Below, piece after piece: positions 1 to 8,978 of a stretch of DNA of 64,000 bases (position 1 is its first letter; each line of letters begins with the position of its first letter). The translations under genes and the position numbers were made by a program. The notes below the pieces were generated by a model. That model ran no database searches, was not told the DNA's origin, and worked only from the letters and a program-made list of their open reading frames with translations. Source of the DNA: an uncultured Caulobacterales bacterium (GTDB lineage Bacteria > Pseudomonadota > Alphaproteobacteria > Caulobacterales > Maricaulaceae); NCBI GenBank assembly GCA_938009235.1, contig CALLIK010000007.1:62001-126000 (forward strand), in the 5' to 3' direction.

Positions 1-2064
1 CTTGGCCCATAGAATACGTGCAGAAAACACGACTAATGAAAGACTAGTTAAAACAAACACAAAGACGGACAAGCCTTCAGCAATATTTTTATCTGGCATC
101 CCGTATGTAATGGCTAGGACAGTAGAAAATGTGCCCATAACAGGCACAAACCATCGCAAATTCGAACTGATGGTCTGTCGCAACCCATCTGACACTTTGA
201 AATGAGCATCAAACAGACCATTTCCATTATCCCAACGCACCCAAGCGCCGCAGACAAGAGCAAACAAGCTGAGGTAAAAGGCTCCATTAGCTAAACCTTG
301 GATCAACCGATCTGGCCGTTCTGACATGTTATAAAGCACCCCAATCAGTAAAAACATGAGCGCCAAAGGCAGTGAGTTAAAAATGCCTGCCCCAATGACG
401 GCTGGTGTATGCCAAACAGTATCTTCTTTCACGCGCCCAACCAAACCCGCACGCCGATTAACGTCAGCCTTCAAACGCGGGCGGAGCCGATAGATCACAC
501 CGATCGACATAAAGACGACCAAAACAAGTAGGAAATAAGATCGTCCCATCCGTACAAGTTCTGTTGTCGCTAGGTTTATGTTTTGCGGAGACAATAGCTT
601 CAATACACCTCGACCAACTTTCTGAGGAAACTCAGAACCAATGGCAGGAACAGATCGCACCCAAAGCAGGTTTTCATCCAAGAGCGTTTGCAAGCTTTCA
701 GTTTGTTCAAAAAGTGACTTTTGCGCCGTCAACAACTCTCGGACTTCAGTACTTTGACCACTCGCCTGCGCCGTGATTTGTTGGAGTAAATTACGACGTG
801 TCTCTAAAATCTCATTTAAAGTGTTTTTTTCACCCGCTGTAAAATCAGGAAGGTCCAAGTTATCTCGGCGCGCAGACGCCAAAATCCCATCATAGTCCAC
901 GACACCATCAGGAAGATCGCGAAGACTTTCTTGCGCTATAAGACGTTGCCGCGTTGCGTCAGAGAACGCGTTCTGCGTCTTGCCCATATCGGCCCGAATT
1001 GAGGGAAGCGATTGCAGTTGATTTCCAATGCGCCGTAAAATCGCACCTTCTTCACGACCTAGGCGGCCTTGTTCGACGAGGCTAATCGCGCCGCTAAGGT
1101 CATTCTCGACATCAATGACACGCCCGCGAACCGACGCTGTTGATTGCGAGATTGCAGGGGCGCCAGCTGCGATTTTTACAATTTGCTCAGCTAGCCCAAG
1201 ATTATAATCTGCATAGCTCGCAACAACAGGATGCCCGACTTGAGCAATAGTAGCTGTAGTTTCGACTGCATCACGCTCAACGCGGGCTTCATTGACACGC
1301 TTCTGCCCCGTAAGCGTACTCAGGCGCGCCACATCTAGACGTAAAATTTGCGCACGAATATCCGCGACAGCACGTCGTCGCGATAACAACTCTTGCCGTA
1401 AGGGTAGAGTTCCAGTTTCAAGATCTAAGGCTCGAATTTGATTGCGACGATACCAAATACTGGCACGGACTTCCGTACGGCGAGCCTGTGACAACGTCTC
1501 CAATTCTCCATCCCCAAAGGCATTCAGACGGGTTTGCAAATCCCCAAGTGCAGCACGGGCTTCCGATAATTCCTGTGGCGCAGCTTTCTGACGTATCGAT
1601 AAGTTTTTGAGCGTTTCTTGTAGGCTTTGAAGTCGTATCTCAATTGTAGCCAAATCGGATTCTTTCGCGAGCAATTCCTTCTCAAGCCCAAACAGTGCAT
1701 CAGCGCCGATCATTTGAACCTCAGGCTCAACATCTGCAGCCAATACGGCTTGTGCTTCTTTTATATCATCATCCAATTCCGCTTGAAGCCCTGCCGCATT
1801 CGCGACGGCCGTTTCGAATTGAGCGCGGCGTTCTGATTGTCGTGTCGCTTCCACCAAACGGTCTGTTGCCGTTTGTAAAGCAATCCGAATTTGATCTTTC
1901 TGTTCGTCAGATAACTCTGCTGTCACATCGAGCGCTTCAATGCGCGTTTCAAGCGTTTGAGCCGTAAAATCTGGAGCGGTAAAGGTTGATGGGTCCTGTG
2001 CCCTAGCGAGCGTAAAAGTCGCAAAACATATAAAAAAACCAAGACTGAAACGTAGAAAAACCAT
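1..2064 (-). CDS. MscK/KefA-type mechanosensitive channel, N-terminal part (runs off the window)
   Basis: The frame is open from an ATG at 2064 down to base 1, giving 688 codons without a stop. It starts with a signal peptide (MVFLRFSLGFFICFATFTLARA, cut after ARA). Residues 30 to about 480 are charged, Ala/Gln/Glu/Arg-rich and strongly coiled-coil, like the periplasmic porin-like domain of large MscS relatives. From about residue 500 hydrophobic segments follow (YFLLVLVVFMSIGVIY, FNSLPLALMFLLIGVLY, FYLSLFALVCGAWV, FVFVLTSLSLVVF), matching the inner-membrane helices that precede the MscS pore. The pore and beta domains would lie left of the window. The likely role is release of solutes on hypo-osmotic shock. 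The family call rests on architecture, since the MscS core is not visible. Confidence 0.75.
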   Translation of the reverse strand, partial: MVFLRFSLGFFICFATFTLARAQDPSTFTAPDFTAQTLETRIEALDVTAELSDEQKDQIRIALQTATDRLVEATRQSERRAQFETAVANAAGLQAELDDDIKEAQAVLAADVEPEVQMIGADALFGLEKELLAKESDLATIEIRLQSLQETLKNLSIRQKAAPQELSEARAALGDLQTRLNAFGDGELETLSQARRTEVRASIWYRRNQIRALDLETGTLPLRQELLSRRRAVADIRAQILRLDVARLSTLTGQKRVNEARVERDAVETTATIAQVGHPVVASYADYNLGLAEQIVKIAAGAPAISQSTASVRGRVIDVENDLSGAISLVEQGRLGREEGAILRRIGNQLQSLPSIRADMGKTQNAFSDATRQRLIAQESLRDLPDGVVDYDGILASARRDNLDLPDFTAGEKNTLNEILETRRNLLQQITAQASGQSTEVRELLTAQKSLFEQTESLQTLLDENLLWVRSVPAIGSEFPQKVGRGVLKLLSPQNINLATTELVRMGRSYFLLVLVVFMSIGVIYRLRPRLKADVNRRAGLVGRVKEDTVWHTPAVIGAGIFNSLPLALMFLLIGVLYNMSERPDRLIQGLANGAFYLSLFALVCGAWVRWDNGNGLFDAHFKVSDGLRQTISSNLRWFVPVMGTFSTVLAITYGMPDKNIAEGLSVFVFVLTSLSLVVFSARILWAK

Positions 2065-2133
2065 GTATGCGTTCAACGCGAAAGACCGTCCAAAGTAAAG
2101 CGTAGCGCAGACCTAATACAGCCAAGACACATT

Positions 2134-2165
2134 AAAAAACCACCAGACCCTGAGGATCTGGTGGT
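2134..2165 (-). terminator. Rho-independent terminator after the S9A peptidase gene
   Basis: On the minus strand a perfect 9-bp stem (ACCACCAGA / TCTGGTGGT, arms 2139-2147 and 2157-2165) is followed by a run of five T. It lies 28 bp after the peptidase stop and about 70 bp before the next minus-strand start, so it separates the peptidase from the channel gene. Confidence 0.85.
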
Positions 2166-2192
2166 GAATGAGTCTAACGTATAAATTTTAAG

Positions 2193-4394
2193 CTATTTTC
2201 CGTCTTTGAGTTTCTGCATCAAATAGACATGCTGGAGCGCCAAGCGGTTCGCTGTTTCCTTCAAATTGGCGGCTGCGGAATGACCGCCATCTATGTTCTC
2301 ATAGTAAAAGAAGTCATGACCTTGATCTTCCATACGCTTCGCAAATTTGCGCGCATGTCCGGGATGCACACGATCATCTTTCGTTGAAGTGATGAGGAAG
2401 ACTTCGGGGTAATCTGCGTTTGCATCGAGATTATGATACGGTGAAATTTGACGAAGAAACTTGCCTTCAACCGCGTCTTCTGGATTGCCATACTCCCCCA
2501 TCCATGACGCCCCAGCGAGGAGCATATGAAAACGCTGCATATCCAAAAGTGGCACTGCGATAATCGCAGCATTAAAGAGGTCAGGGCGCTGCGTCGTCAT
2601 AACGCCAGTCAACAACCCGCCATTCGATCCGCCTTCAATACCCAAATGTTTGGGTGACGTTATTTTCTGCGCGATCAAGCTTTCAGCCACAGCAATAAAG
2701 TCATCATAAATCCGTTGACGATTAGTCTTTAGTCCAGCTTGATGCCACTTTGGACCATATTCACCGCCGCCTCGAATATTGGCCAACACGTAAACACCAC
2801 CATTTTCTAACCACAACTTTCCGCGTGTCGCAGAATAAGAGGGGTTCAGTGAAATTTCAAAACCGCCATAGCCATAGAGCAATGTCGGATTCGTTCCGTC
2901 CATCTTCGTGTCCTTGGCGCGCACCACAAAATACGGGACTTTCGTTCCATCAGGGGATGACGCGAAGAACTGCTCACTGACCATATTCGACGCATCAAAC
3001 CAATCTGGCAGCGACTTGGCTTTAGCTCTCTTCTCGGTCTTCGTGTTATAGGTCCATAGCGTGTCTGGGGTTAGGAAAGACTCGGAGCTCACAAAAGCTA
3101 CATCTTCCTTGTCGTTCGTCGCTCCGATGGAGACAGTTCCATTGGCTGGAAAGTCGAGCTTTTCCGATGTCCACTTTTTCCCGTTCCAGTCAAAGGCATA
3201 AGCTGCGCTTTTTACATCGCGTGAAATCGACACGAGGAGTTTGGACTTCGTTCCGCCAACGGATCCCAATGAAGATTTTTCGTCAGGGCGGAACACCAAT
3301 GCGATCTCATCAATCGCGCCATCTTTCATAAAGTCATGAATATCAAAACTGATCAAATCACCCGTTTTGAAGTCGCGCCAATCTTCATTCAATTGCACAA
3401 GAACTTGATCTTTAAACGCTCCATACATGTTAAGTTTTTCAGGTAACGGCAGACTGACAGTTTCACCCAAAGAGCCATCCGTATTTCGTTTTACCCAATC
3501 ATAACGCGATGTGTAAAACGTCTTGGAGCGCGCATTCATGATTTCACGTGTGCCATCTTCAAGCTCAAACGTTCCTGCCCAATATCCAACATCAGCTTGC
3601 TCGCCGCGTCCAATTTCGACAGCTGCGGACAACGGTGTTCCGCGTGTCCAAAGCTTAGCTACCATCGGGTAGCCTGAGTCTGTCATCGTGCCGTCACCAA
3701 AATCAACGCCGACAACGACGGTGTTCTCGTCCACCCAATCAATCGTGCCTTTGGACTCTGGTGTCACAAAGCCGTCTTTGACGAATGATTTTGTCTTCGT
3801 ATTAAACTCGCGGCGGACAACGGCATCTTTGCCCCCATCAGACAAGTTGACCATACAAAGTTCATTCGCAGGCGGCAGGCAACTATTGCCCTTATAGACC
3901 CAGTTTTTGCCTTCGTCCTTAGCGAGCTTATCAATATCGAGAACAGTCTCCCATATTGGGGCATCAGACAAATAGGAGTCCAAAGTCGACTCGCGCCAAA
4001 TGCCGCGAACATGCGTGTCGTCCTGCCAGAAGTTATGCACTTCGCCATTGCGGTAAGAGACATAAGGAATTTTGTCTTTGGACTGCAAAATTTCCAAAGC
4101 GTCTGCATAAAAGGTCTGATAGCGCGCGTCGGCTTTTAACCCTTCCAGCGAGCGCGTATTCCACGCTTTAACTTGATCGAGGGCTTTTTCGCCTTCGACC
4201 TCTTCTAGCCAAAGGTGGTCTGCATCGGTCTGGCCGACAGTATCGTAAGAAATCATTTTATAAGGCCTTGGCGTTTTTGAAGGTGTTTCAGCTTTGTCGG
4301 AACTCGGAGCTGTCGTGCCTGCGTCAGAGCAAGCCAGTAAAAGCGCCGAAGCTCCCAAGAGTAAAGCGATTTTGGAAAATGCGGTTAAGGTCAT
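2193..4394 (-). CDS. Prolyl oligopeptidase family serine peptidase (S9A), lipoprotein
   Basis: The 733-aa protein has a lipoprotein signal peptide with lipobox LLAC (Cys about 22), so it is probably tethered in the periplasm. An N-terminal S9A beta-propeller spans about residues 45-460 and an alpha/beta-hydrolase domain follows. The nucleophile sits in GGSNGG (Ser590), the acid in TKDDRVHPGHA, and the catalytic His in GGHSAA near residue 707. YGYGGFE and NIRGGGEYG are classic S9A motifs. The family cleaves short peptides after proline (EC 3.4.21.26 type); exact specificity cannot be read from sequence. Length is normal for the family. It is a single gene with its own terminator, divergent from dapF. 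Confidence 0.93.
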   Translation of the reverse strand: MTLTAFSKIALLLGASALLLACSDAGTTAPSSDKAETPSKTPRPYKMISYDTVGQTDADHLWLEEVEGEKALDQVKAWNTRSLEGLKADARYQTFYADALEILQSKDKIPYVSYRNGEVHNFWQDDTHVRGIWRESTLDSYLSDAPIWETVLDIDKLAKDEGKNWVYKGNSCLPPANELCMVNLSDGGKDAVVRREFNTKTKSFVKDGFVTPESKGTIDWVDENTVVVGVDFGDGTMTDSGYPMVAKLWTRGTPLSAAVEIGRGEQADVGYWAGTFELEDGTREIMNARSKTFYTSRYDWVKRNTDGSLGETVSLPLPEKLNMYGAFKDQVLVQLNEDWRDFKTGDLISFDIHDFMKDGAIDEIALVFRPDEKSSLGSVGGTKSKLLVSISRDVKSAAYAFDWNGKKWTSEKLDFPANGTVSIGATNDKEDVAFVSSESFLTPDTLWTYNTKTEKRAKAKSLPDWFDASNMVSEQFFASSPDGTKVPYFVVRAKDTKMDGTNPTLLYGYGGFEISLNPSYSATRGKLWLENGGVYVLANIRGGGEYGPKWHQAGLKTNRQRIYDDFIAVAESLIAQKITSPKHLGIEGGSNGGLLTGVMTTQRPDLFNAAIIAVPLLDMQRFHMLLAGASWMGEYGNPEDAVEGKFLRQISPYHNLDANADYPEVFLITSTKDDRVHPGHARKFAKRMEDQGHDFFYYENIDGGHSAAANLKETANRLALQHVYLMQKLKDGK

Positions 4395-4534
4395 ATGTGC
4401 TATCCCTCATATCATGGCCCGTTTTGGGCTTTGTCTTGATAAAGCTGAGTTTCATGCAAAGGGCAAGTCAGCTCTTCCCTTCTATCAAGCATGCGCACTT
4501 GCCTATGAGGGCCGCACACATATATGAGCGCCTT

Positions 4535-5374
4535 ATGAAATTCCTAATTATGAATGGTGCGGGCAACCGCTTTGGTGTGTTTGACGCCCGCGATGTCCCT
4601 GGCTTTCTGCTGAGTGATGCGCAGACGATTCAAATTGCGAAACCCGGTGGTAAAGTCATGGGCGAAAAAGGCGCGGACCAGATCGTTATCTTGCGCGCAC
4701 CAAAATCTTCTGATGCAGACATATTCATGGAAATCCGAAACCAACAAGGCTTCGAAGTTGACGCCTGCGGGAATGCGACTCGTACAACTGCGTGGCTACA
4801 TATGCGCGATGCTAAAACGGATAGCTGCGTTGTCGAAACCAATGACGGGCTTCTGTATTGCACCCGCGCAGGCGAATTTGAAATTGCTGTCGACATGGGA
4901 CCACCGAAACTCGACTGGTCACAAATCCCACTTGAAGAACCGATGCACACCCATCATGTCGATGTGAAACTCGGCCCGATTGATGCGCCAATCCTGTCGA
5001 ACCCTGGCGCGGTCAGTATGGGTAATCCGCATTGCGTCTTTTTTGTCGAGGATTTCGTAACGGTCAAACCTCACCTCGCGGGGCCAATGATTGAGTTTCA
5101 TCCGCTGTTCCCGCAGCAAGTTAATGTTGGCTTTGCTAAGGTCGAAAGCAACAGCCGTATTCGCCTAAAAGTCTGGGAACGCGGCGTGGGTATGACCCTC
5201 GCCTGCGGGACGGGCGCTTGCGCCGCCGTTGTTGCGGCCCATCGCCAGAAACGCACAGGCCGTGACGTAACCGTCGAAGTCGACGGCGGAACGCTACACA
5301 TTCATTGGCGCGAAAAAGATGACCACGTTATCATGACAGGCCCCGTTGAGTTGGAGAGCGAAGGCTCGATTTAA
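4535..5374 (+). CDS. dapF: Diaminopimelate epimerase
   Basis: DapF interconverts LL- and meso-diaminopimelate (EC 5.1.1.7) in the lysine and peptidoglycan pathway. The ATG at 4535 gives 279 aa, the usual family length, and places MKFLIMNGAGNRF at the N terminus where relatives have a similar M-x-G-x-GN-x-F motif. A frame extending upstream to 4268 is open but does not resemble the family. The two catalytic cysteines lie in ACGNATR and ACGTGACAA. NPHCVFF and the ERGVGMT loop are also conserved. The gene converges on the Y-family polymerase gene and their stops overlap by 4 bp. Arg replaces the more usual Asp after GN in the first motif. Confidence 0.95.
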   Translation: MKFLIMNGAGNRFGVFDARDVPGFLLSDAQTIQIAKPGGKVMGEKGADQIVILRAPKSSDADIFMEIRNQQGFEVDACGNATRTTAWLHMRDAKTDSCVVETNDGLLYCTRAGEFEIAVDMGPPKLDWSQIPLEEPMHTHHVDVKLGPIDAPILSNPGAVSMGNPHCVFFVEDFVTVKPHLAGPMIEFHPLFPQQVNVGFAKVESNSRIRLKVWERGVGMTLACGTGACAAVVAAHRQKRTGRDVTVEVDGGTLHIHWREKDDHVIMTGPVELESEGSI

Positions 5375-6681
5375 CGCTGACGCTCAGTGTCTAAAGACGA
5401 CCCCATAATATCGGCCTTGCTCGGGATACGGCCAAAGGCGATTTTCACGCCGTCATAACCACCGGGCAATTCCGCGGGCGCGCCAATTTTTAACACGACC
5501 TTGGCGTATTTTTGATTGAGCGCATCCATCGCCCGTACGGCGCGGTCTTGCGGCGTGTCATCACGCGGCCCTGAAAACAGATCACCCACGATATTATCCT
5601 CATGCACAATCCCCATCAGTGCGATGGAGACTTGGCCGACGCTTCGCACACGACCTTGGCGGATGAGCGCCCTGAAACTTTCATCGGCAATACGGTGCAA
5701 GGCGAAATCATCCCGCACCGCTGGGAACTCTCGCTGCACGCCAATGCGTTCACCTTGCAGCGTCCGCAGGCCCACACTCATACGTGTGCAGAAATACTGA
5801 TCCGCTCGCAAACGCCGCGCGGCATGGGTGCATAAAATACGCAGACATTCATTGGCCTTTGCGGGCGAGCGCCATGTGCGGTCCAGCACGCGCGAATGTC
5901 CAAACATGCTACGTTTCGTGTCGGGCCGCTCTGTGTGTTCTCCGTGTAGTGCCCGCGACAGGCGCTCGCCTTCGACGCTGCACCAAATTTTGCGCACATG
6001 TTTCGGCGATAAGTTCAGCAGCTCTTGGGTTGTCGTCACCCCCGCGCGGCGCAAGCGCACAATCATGCCATTGCCGACACCCGGAATATCACTCAACGGC
6101 AGCTGCGCGATCTTCGCGGGCATATCGTCTGGATGCAGCACAACAAGACCGTCAGGCTTATTCATCTCGGCGGCAATTTTCGCGAGCAAGCCCGTCTGCG
6201 CAATCCCGAAACTCGCCGTCACGATTGGGCCAAGTTGTTCGCGGAGTTCTGCTTTTATTTTACCGACAAGCGCGACGGCCTCCGAGAGTTTCATCTTTTT
6301 CAGATCGATCGACATCTCATCGACGGACCACGCTTTCTCGATGGGAATGTATTTTTCAATCGCCTCTAAGATGGCCCAATGGCGGTATATATATTCGTCG
6401 TGCCGTGCGTGACGAAAGACAATGTCGGGACATAAAGCTTGAGCCTCGGCGCGCTTCATCCCCCGTTTCACGCCCATCGCCTTGGATTGATAACAACAGG
6501 CGATCACGCCAGAGGCATGCGACTTTAACGGCGTCACCGCGACGGGGGTGTTCCAGAGTTTAGGGTCATCCTGTTTCTCGACATGCGCAAAGAAACTATC
6601 GAAATCGAGAAACATCTTCCAATGCCGCTTTTCATCACGGGAGTTGGGCGTGTTCGCGGGGACTGTGTTAGGGGTTTGCAT
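5371..6681 (-). CDS. Y-family (DinB/ImuB-like) translesion DNA polymerase
   Basis: This 436-aa protein has the Y-family palm and fingers: FLDFDSFFAHVEKQDDP carries the first metal-binding Asp, SVDEMSIDL the second acidic pair, and ASFGIAQTGLLAKIAAEMNKPDG matches the helix-hairpin entry. PLSDIPGVGNGMIVRLRRAGV is the thumb HhH motif and a little-finger domain follows. It would copy damaged DNA during SOS stress. Relatives in this group are sometimes misnamed type VI secretion protein ImpB. The ATG at 6681 lies 4 bp from a LexA box, so the transcript may be leaderless or translation may start further in, for example at the Met of KMFLDFD. An open extension to 6762 would run through the operator and is unlikely. 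Confidence 0.9.
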   Translation of the reverse strand: MQTPNTVPANTPNSRDEKRHWKMFLDFDSFFAHVEKQDDPKLWNTPVAVTPLKSHASGVIACCYQSKAMGVKRGMKRAEAQALCPDIVFRHARHDEYIYRHWAILEAIEKYIPIEKAWSVDEMSIDLKKMKLSEAVALVGKIKAELREQLGPIVTASFGIAQTGLLAKIAAEMNKPDGLVVLHPDDMPAKIAQLPLSDIPGVGNGMIVRLRRAGVTTTQELLNLSPKHVRKIWCSVEGERLSRALHGEHTERPDTKRSMFGHSRVLDRTWRSPAKANECLRILCTHAARRLRADQYFCTRMSVGLRTLQGERIGVQREFPAVRDDFALHRIADESFRALIRQGRVRSVGQVSIALMGIVHEDNIVGDLFSGPRDDTPQDRAVRAMDALNQKYAKVVLKIGAPAELPGGYDGVKIAFGRIPSKADIMGSSLDTERQR

Positions 6682-6685
6682 GATA

Positions 6686-6700
6686 GAACAAAAACAGAAC
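6686..6700 (-). promoter_or_regulatory. LexA operator (SOS box), alphaproteobacterial type
   Basis: On the minus strand the sequence is GTTCTGTTTTTGTTC, an exact GTTC-N7-GTTC direct repeat, which is the published LexA site of alphaproteobacteria. It sits immediately upstream of the Y-family polymerase start. This predicts damage-induced expression. Confidence 0.88.
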
Positions 6701-6878
6701 AAATGTAACCTGTCGAGCCGAATAAACACCGCCCTTGTGGATAAGACTATATTCCTACTCACGTTTAGACACTTCGGGCACCTTGGACTCAGTAACCTCT
6801 TCGTGCAAAGAATTACTGACCTTAGGCGAACTTAAAATCGTTCGCTTAAAAATTTCTTGAAAGTTTGGAGTTTCTGTA

Positions 6879-7532
6879 ATGGAAGAAAAGTCTTGGGATT
6901 ACAGAGAGGCATATGGCTCTAAAGACCAATTACACGCAATAGGGGCGTTCATCACAGCGTGGAACAATGTAGAACTAGCAATGTTTCGAATGCTGTACAC
7001 GCTACTCCAAATAACTCCAGAAAAATTTTCTCCAATTTTCAGCGATCAAAGTAACAGCGCAAGGTTAAAGTTATTACGATTGTTGGCATCTGAAAAAGAA
7101 CACCCTGCTGTCTCAGAAAGGGTTGATACATTTTGCAAATTTGCAAATATCTGCGTGGGCAATCGAAACTTAATAGCGCACGCTATGATAAAAAATAAAG
7201 AAGGCAAAGTGATAGCCAATAAAATCGCATCGAGCACTCAACTTTATACAAAGTACGAGTTTTCGTTAGAGCAAATCCAAAATGCCGCTGATGAAACACG
7301 CGCAGTATATGGGTTTGGGATTAACTTGTATGGATTTATGAATTTTGGATTGCAAATTAAAGACATTAGTCAAGGAGCACAGAGAGTTCGAGCTGAAAGG
7401 CCTGGCACTGTAAAAGGAAATATAATCCTAAAGACAGTGTCAACACTGCCAGAAGCGCCCACTCAGCCAGCGGCCCTAACTCATCCTCCCCGTAAAAGTA
7501 ATGAATTGAAAAGTAAAAAATCTCAAACATAA
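6879..7532 (+). CDS. HEPN-like protein of unknown function, AT-rich
   Basis: The 217-aa protein has a helical core (about 15-130) containing VGNRNLIAHAM, where Arg96 and His101 form an R-x4-H motif as in HEPN domains, many of which are RNases in toxin-antitoxin or defence systems. An earlier segment, FITAWNNVELAMFRML, resembles the first helix of that fold. The tail from about 170 is low-complexity and basic. The gene is visibly AT-richer than dinB and mtaB on either side and stands alone with no obvious antitoxin partner, which suggests acquisition by transfer. RNase activity is an inference. The HEPN assignment rests on one motif and helical context. Confidence 0.7.
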   Translation: MEEKSWDYREAYGSKDQLHAIGAFITAWNNVELAMFRMLYTLLQITPEKFSPIFSDQSNSARLKLLRLLASEKEHPAVSERVDTFCKFANICVGNRNLIAHAMIKNKEGKVIANKIASSTQLYTKYEFSLEQIQNAADETRAVYGFGINLYGFMNFGLQIKDISQGAQRVRAERPGTVKGNIILKTVSTLPEAPTQPAALTHPPRKSNELKSKKSQT

Positions 7533-7627
7533 CCTCTGTAACAACGACACTATTTTTATGTAAACTATGTTCAAACGCTTAAACACGCCTGCCCCCAAAC
7601 CTTGACCCTCACCCCTATCTCCACCAC

Positions 7628-8962
7628 ATGCTGGCTATGGCTGATGCCCCTGACATAACTCCCGTAGAGGGCAGCGCGAAAGCGGCGACGAAAGTCATTA
7701 CGCTTGGCTGTCGTTTGAACGCCTATGAGTCTGACGTCATGGCGCAGAATGCGCGCGATGTTGGCGACCGCGGCGCGGTGGTGATTAACACCTGCGCGGT
7801 AACAAATGACGCCGTCGCCGAGAGCCGCCGTCAGGTCCGTAAAGCCAAACGCGATAACCCCGACGCCCGCATCATCGTGACGGGCTGCGCGGCGCAGATA
7901 AACCCGACCATGTTTGCCGATATGGCCGAGGTCGATCAGGTCTTGGGTAATCATGAAAAAATGAGCCCATTGTCCTTTGGCCCCGACGCACCCACCGAGC
8001 GTATCCGCGTGAACGACATTATGAGCGTCCGCGAAACCGCGCCGCAATTCATGGGCACCGACAATGCTCTGCCATTGAAATCTCAAAACCGTAGCCGCGC
8101 CTTTCTGCAAGTCCAAAATGGCTGCGATCATCGCTGTACGTTTTGCATTATTCCCTATGGCCGTGGGAACTCGCGGTCTGTGCCTGCGGGCGAAATTGTT
8201 GGGTCAATTAAATCTCTCGTGCGGCAGGGCTATAATGAAGTTGTCTTGACGGGCGTTGATCTGTCGAGCTGGGGCGGAGACTTGCCCGGCACGCCGCCCT
8301 TGGGTGATCTCGTGCGGCGCATTTTGAAATTGGTACCAGAGCTGCCGAGACTTAGGTTGTCATCAATTGACCCAGCCGAAGTCGATGAGGTTCTGTTCAC
8401 CCTACTGACGACGGATATGCGCATGAGTCCGTATTTGCATCTGTCCCTACAAGCGGGTGACGATATGATTTTGAAACGCATGAAGCGCCGTCATTCGCGC
8501 GCTGATGCGGTTGAGCTTTGCAAACGGCTGCGCGCGCTGCGGCCAGAATTTACATTTGGCGCAGACATCATTGCAGGCTTCCCGACGGAAGACGACGCGA
8601 TGTTTGAGAACTCATTGAGCGTTGTCTCAGAAATCGGTATTCCGTGGCTGCATGTATTTCCTTTCTCTCCGCGTGAAGGCACGCCCGCCGCAAAAATACC
8701 GCCCGTCAATGGCGCCATTGTCAAAGCCCGCGCCAAACAATTACGCGACGCGGGAGCCGCTGAGAAAGCCGCGCATCTGCAAACGCGCATTGGCGATGAA
8801 GACGAGGCCTTATTTGAAGAAACAGGCTTAGGCCGCTTGCCCGATTTTTCGATGGTGAAGGTGGATAACCCTGCCCTTGATATAAAAAAAATGGCAGGTA
8901 GCTTAGCGCGGGTCCGTATTACGGGCGCGACTGACACCCAATTACTTGGGACCGTGATCTAA
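7628..8962 (+). CDS. mtaB: tRNA t6A37 methylthiotransferase
   Basis: MtaB adds a methylthio group to N6-threonylcarbamoyladenosine 37 of tRNAs reading ANN codons (EC 2.8.4.5). The N-terminal UPF0004 domain has its three cluster cysteines in LGCRLNAYE, NTCAVT and VTGCAAQ. The radical-SAM cluster motif CDHRCTFC lies near residue 165, and a short TRAM-like segment ends the protein. The 444-aa length fits. LGCRLNAYE is typical of MtaB rather than MiaB. It is followed by ftsY with a 16-bp gap. Translation may also begin at the internal Met (MADAPDIT) three codons in. Confidence 0.93.
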   Translation: MLAMADAPDITPVEGSAKAATKVITLGCRLNAYESDVMAQNARDVGDRGAVVINTCAVTNDAVAESRRQVRKAKRDNPDARIIVTGCAAQINPTMFADMAEVDQVLGNHEKMSPLSFGPDAPTERIRVNDIMSVRETAPQFMGTDNALPLKSQNRSRAFLQVQNGCDHRCTFCIIPYGRGNSRSVPAGEIVGSIKSLVRQGYNEVVLTGVDLSSWGGDLPGTPPLGDLVRRILKLVPELPRLRLSSIDPAEVDEVLFTLLTTDMRMSPYLHLSLQAGDDMILKRMKRRHSRADAVELCKRLRALRPEFTFGADIIAGFPTEDDAMFENSLSVVSEIGIPWLHVFPFSPREGTPAAKIPPVNGAIVKARAKQLRDAGAAEKAAHLQTRIGDEDEALFEETGLGRLPDFSMVKVDNPALDIKKMAGSLARVRITGATDTQLLGTVI

Positions 8963-8978
8963 TGGGAACCACGATCTA

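Noticed and set aside
5784-6563. 259-codon plus-strand frame
   Set aside because: Antisense to the Y-family polymerase, basic and without any domain.
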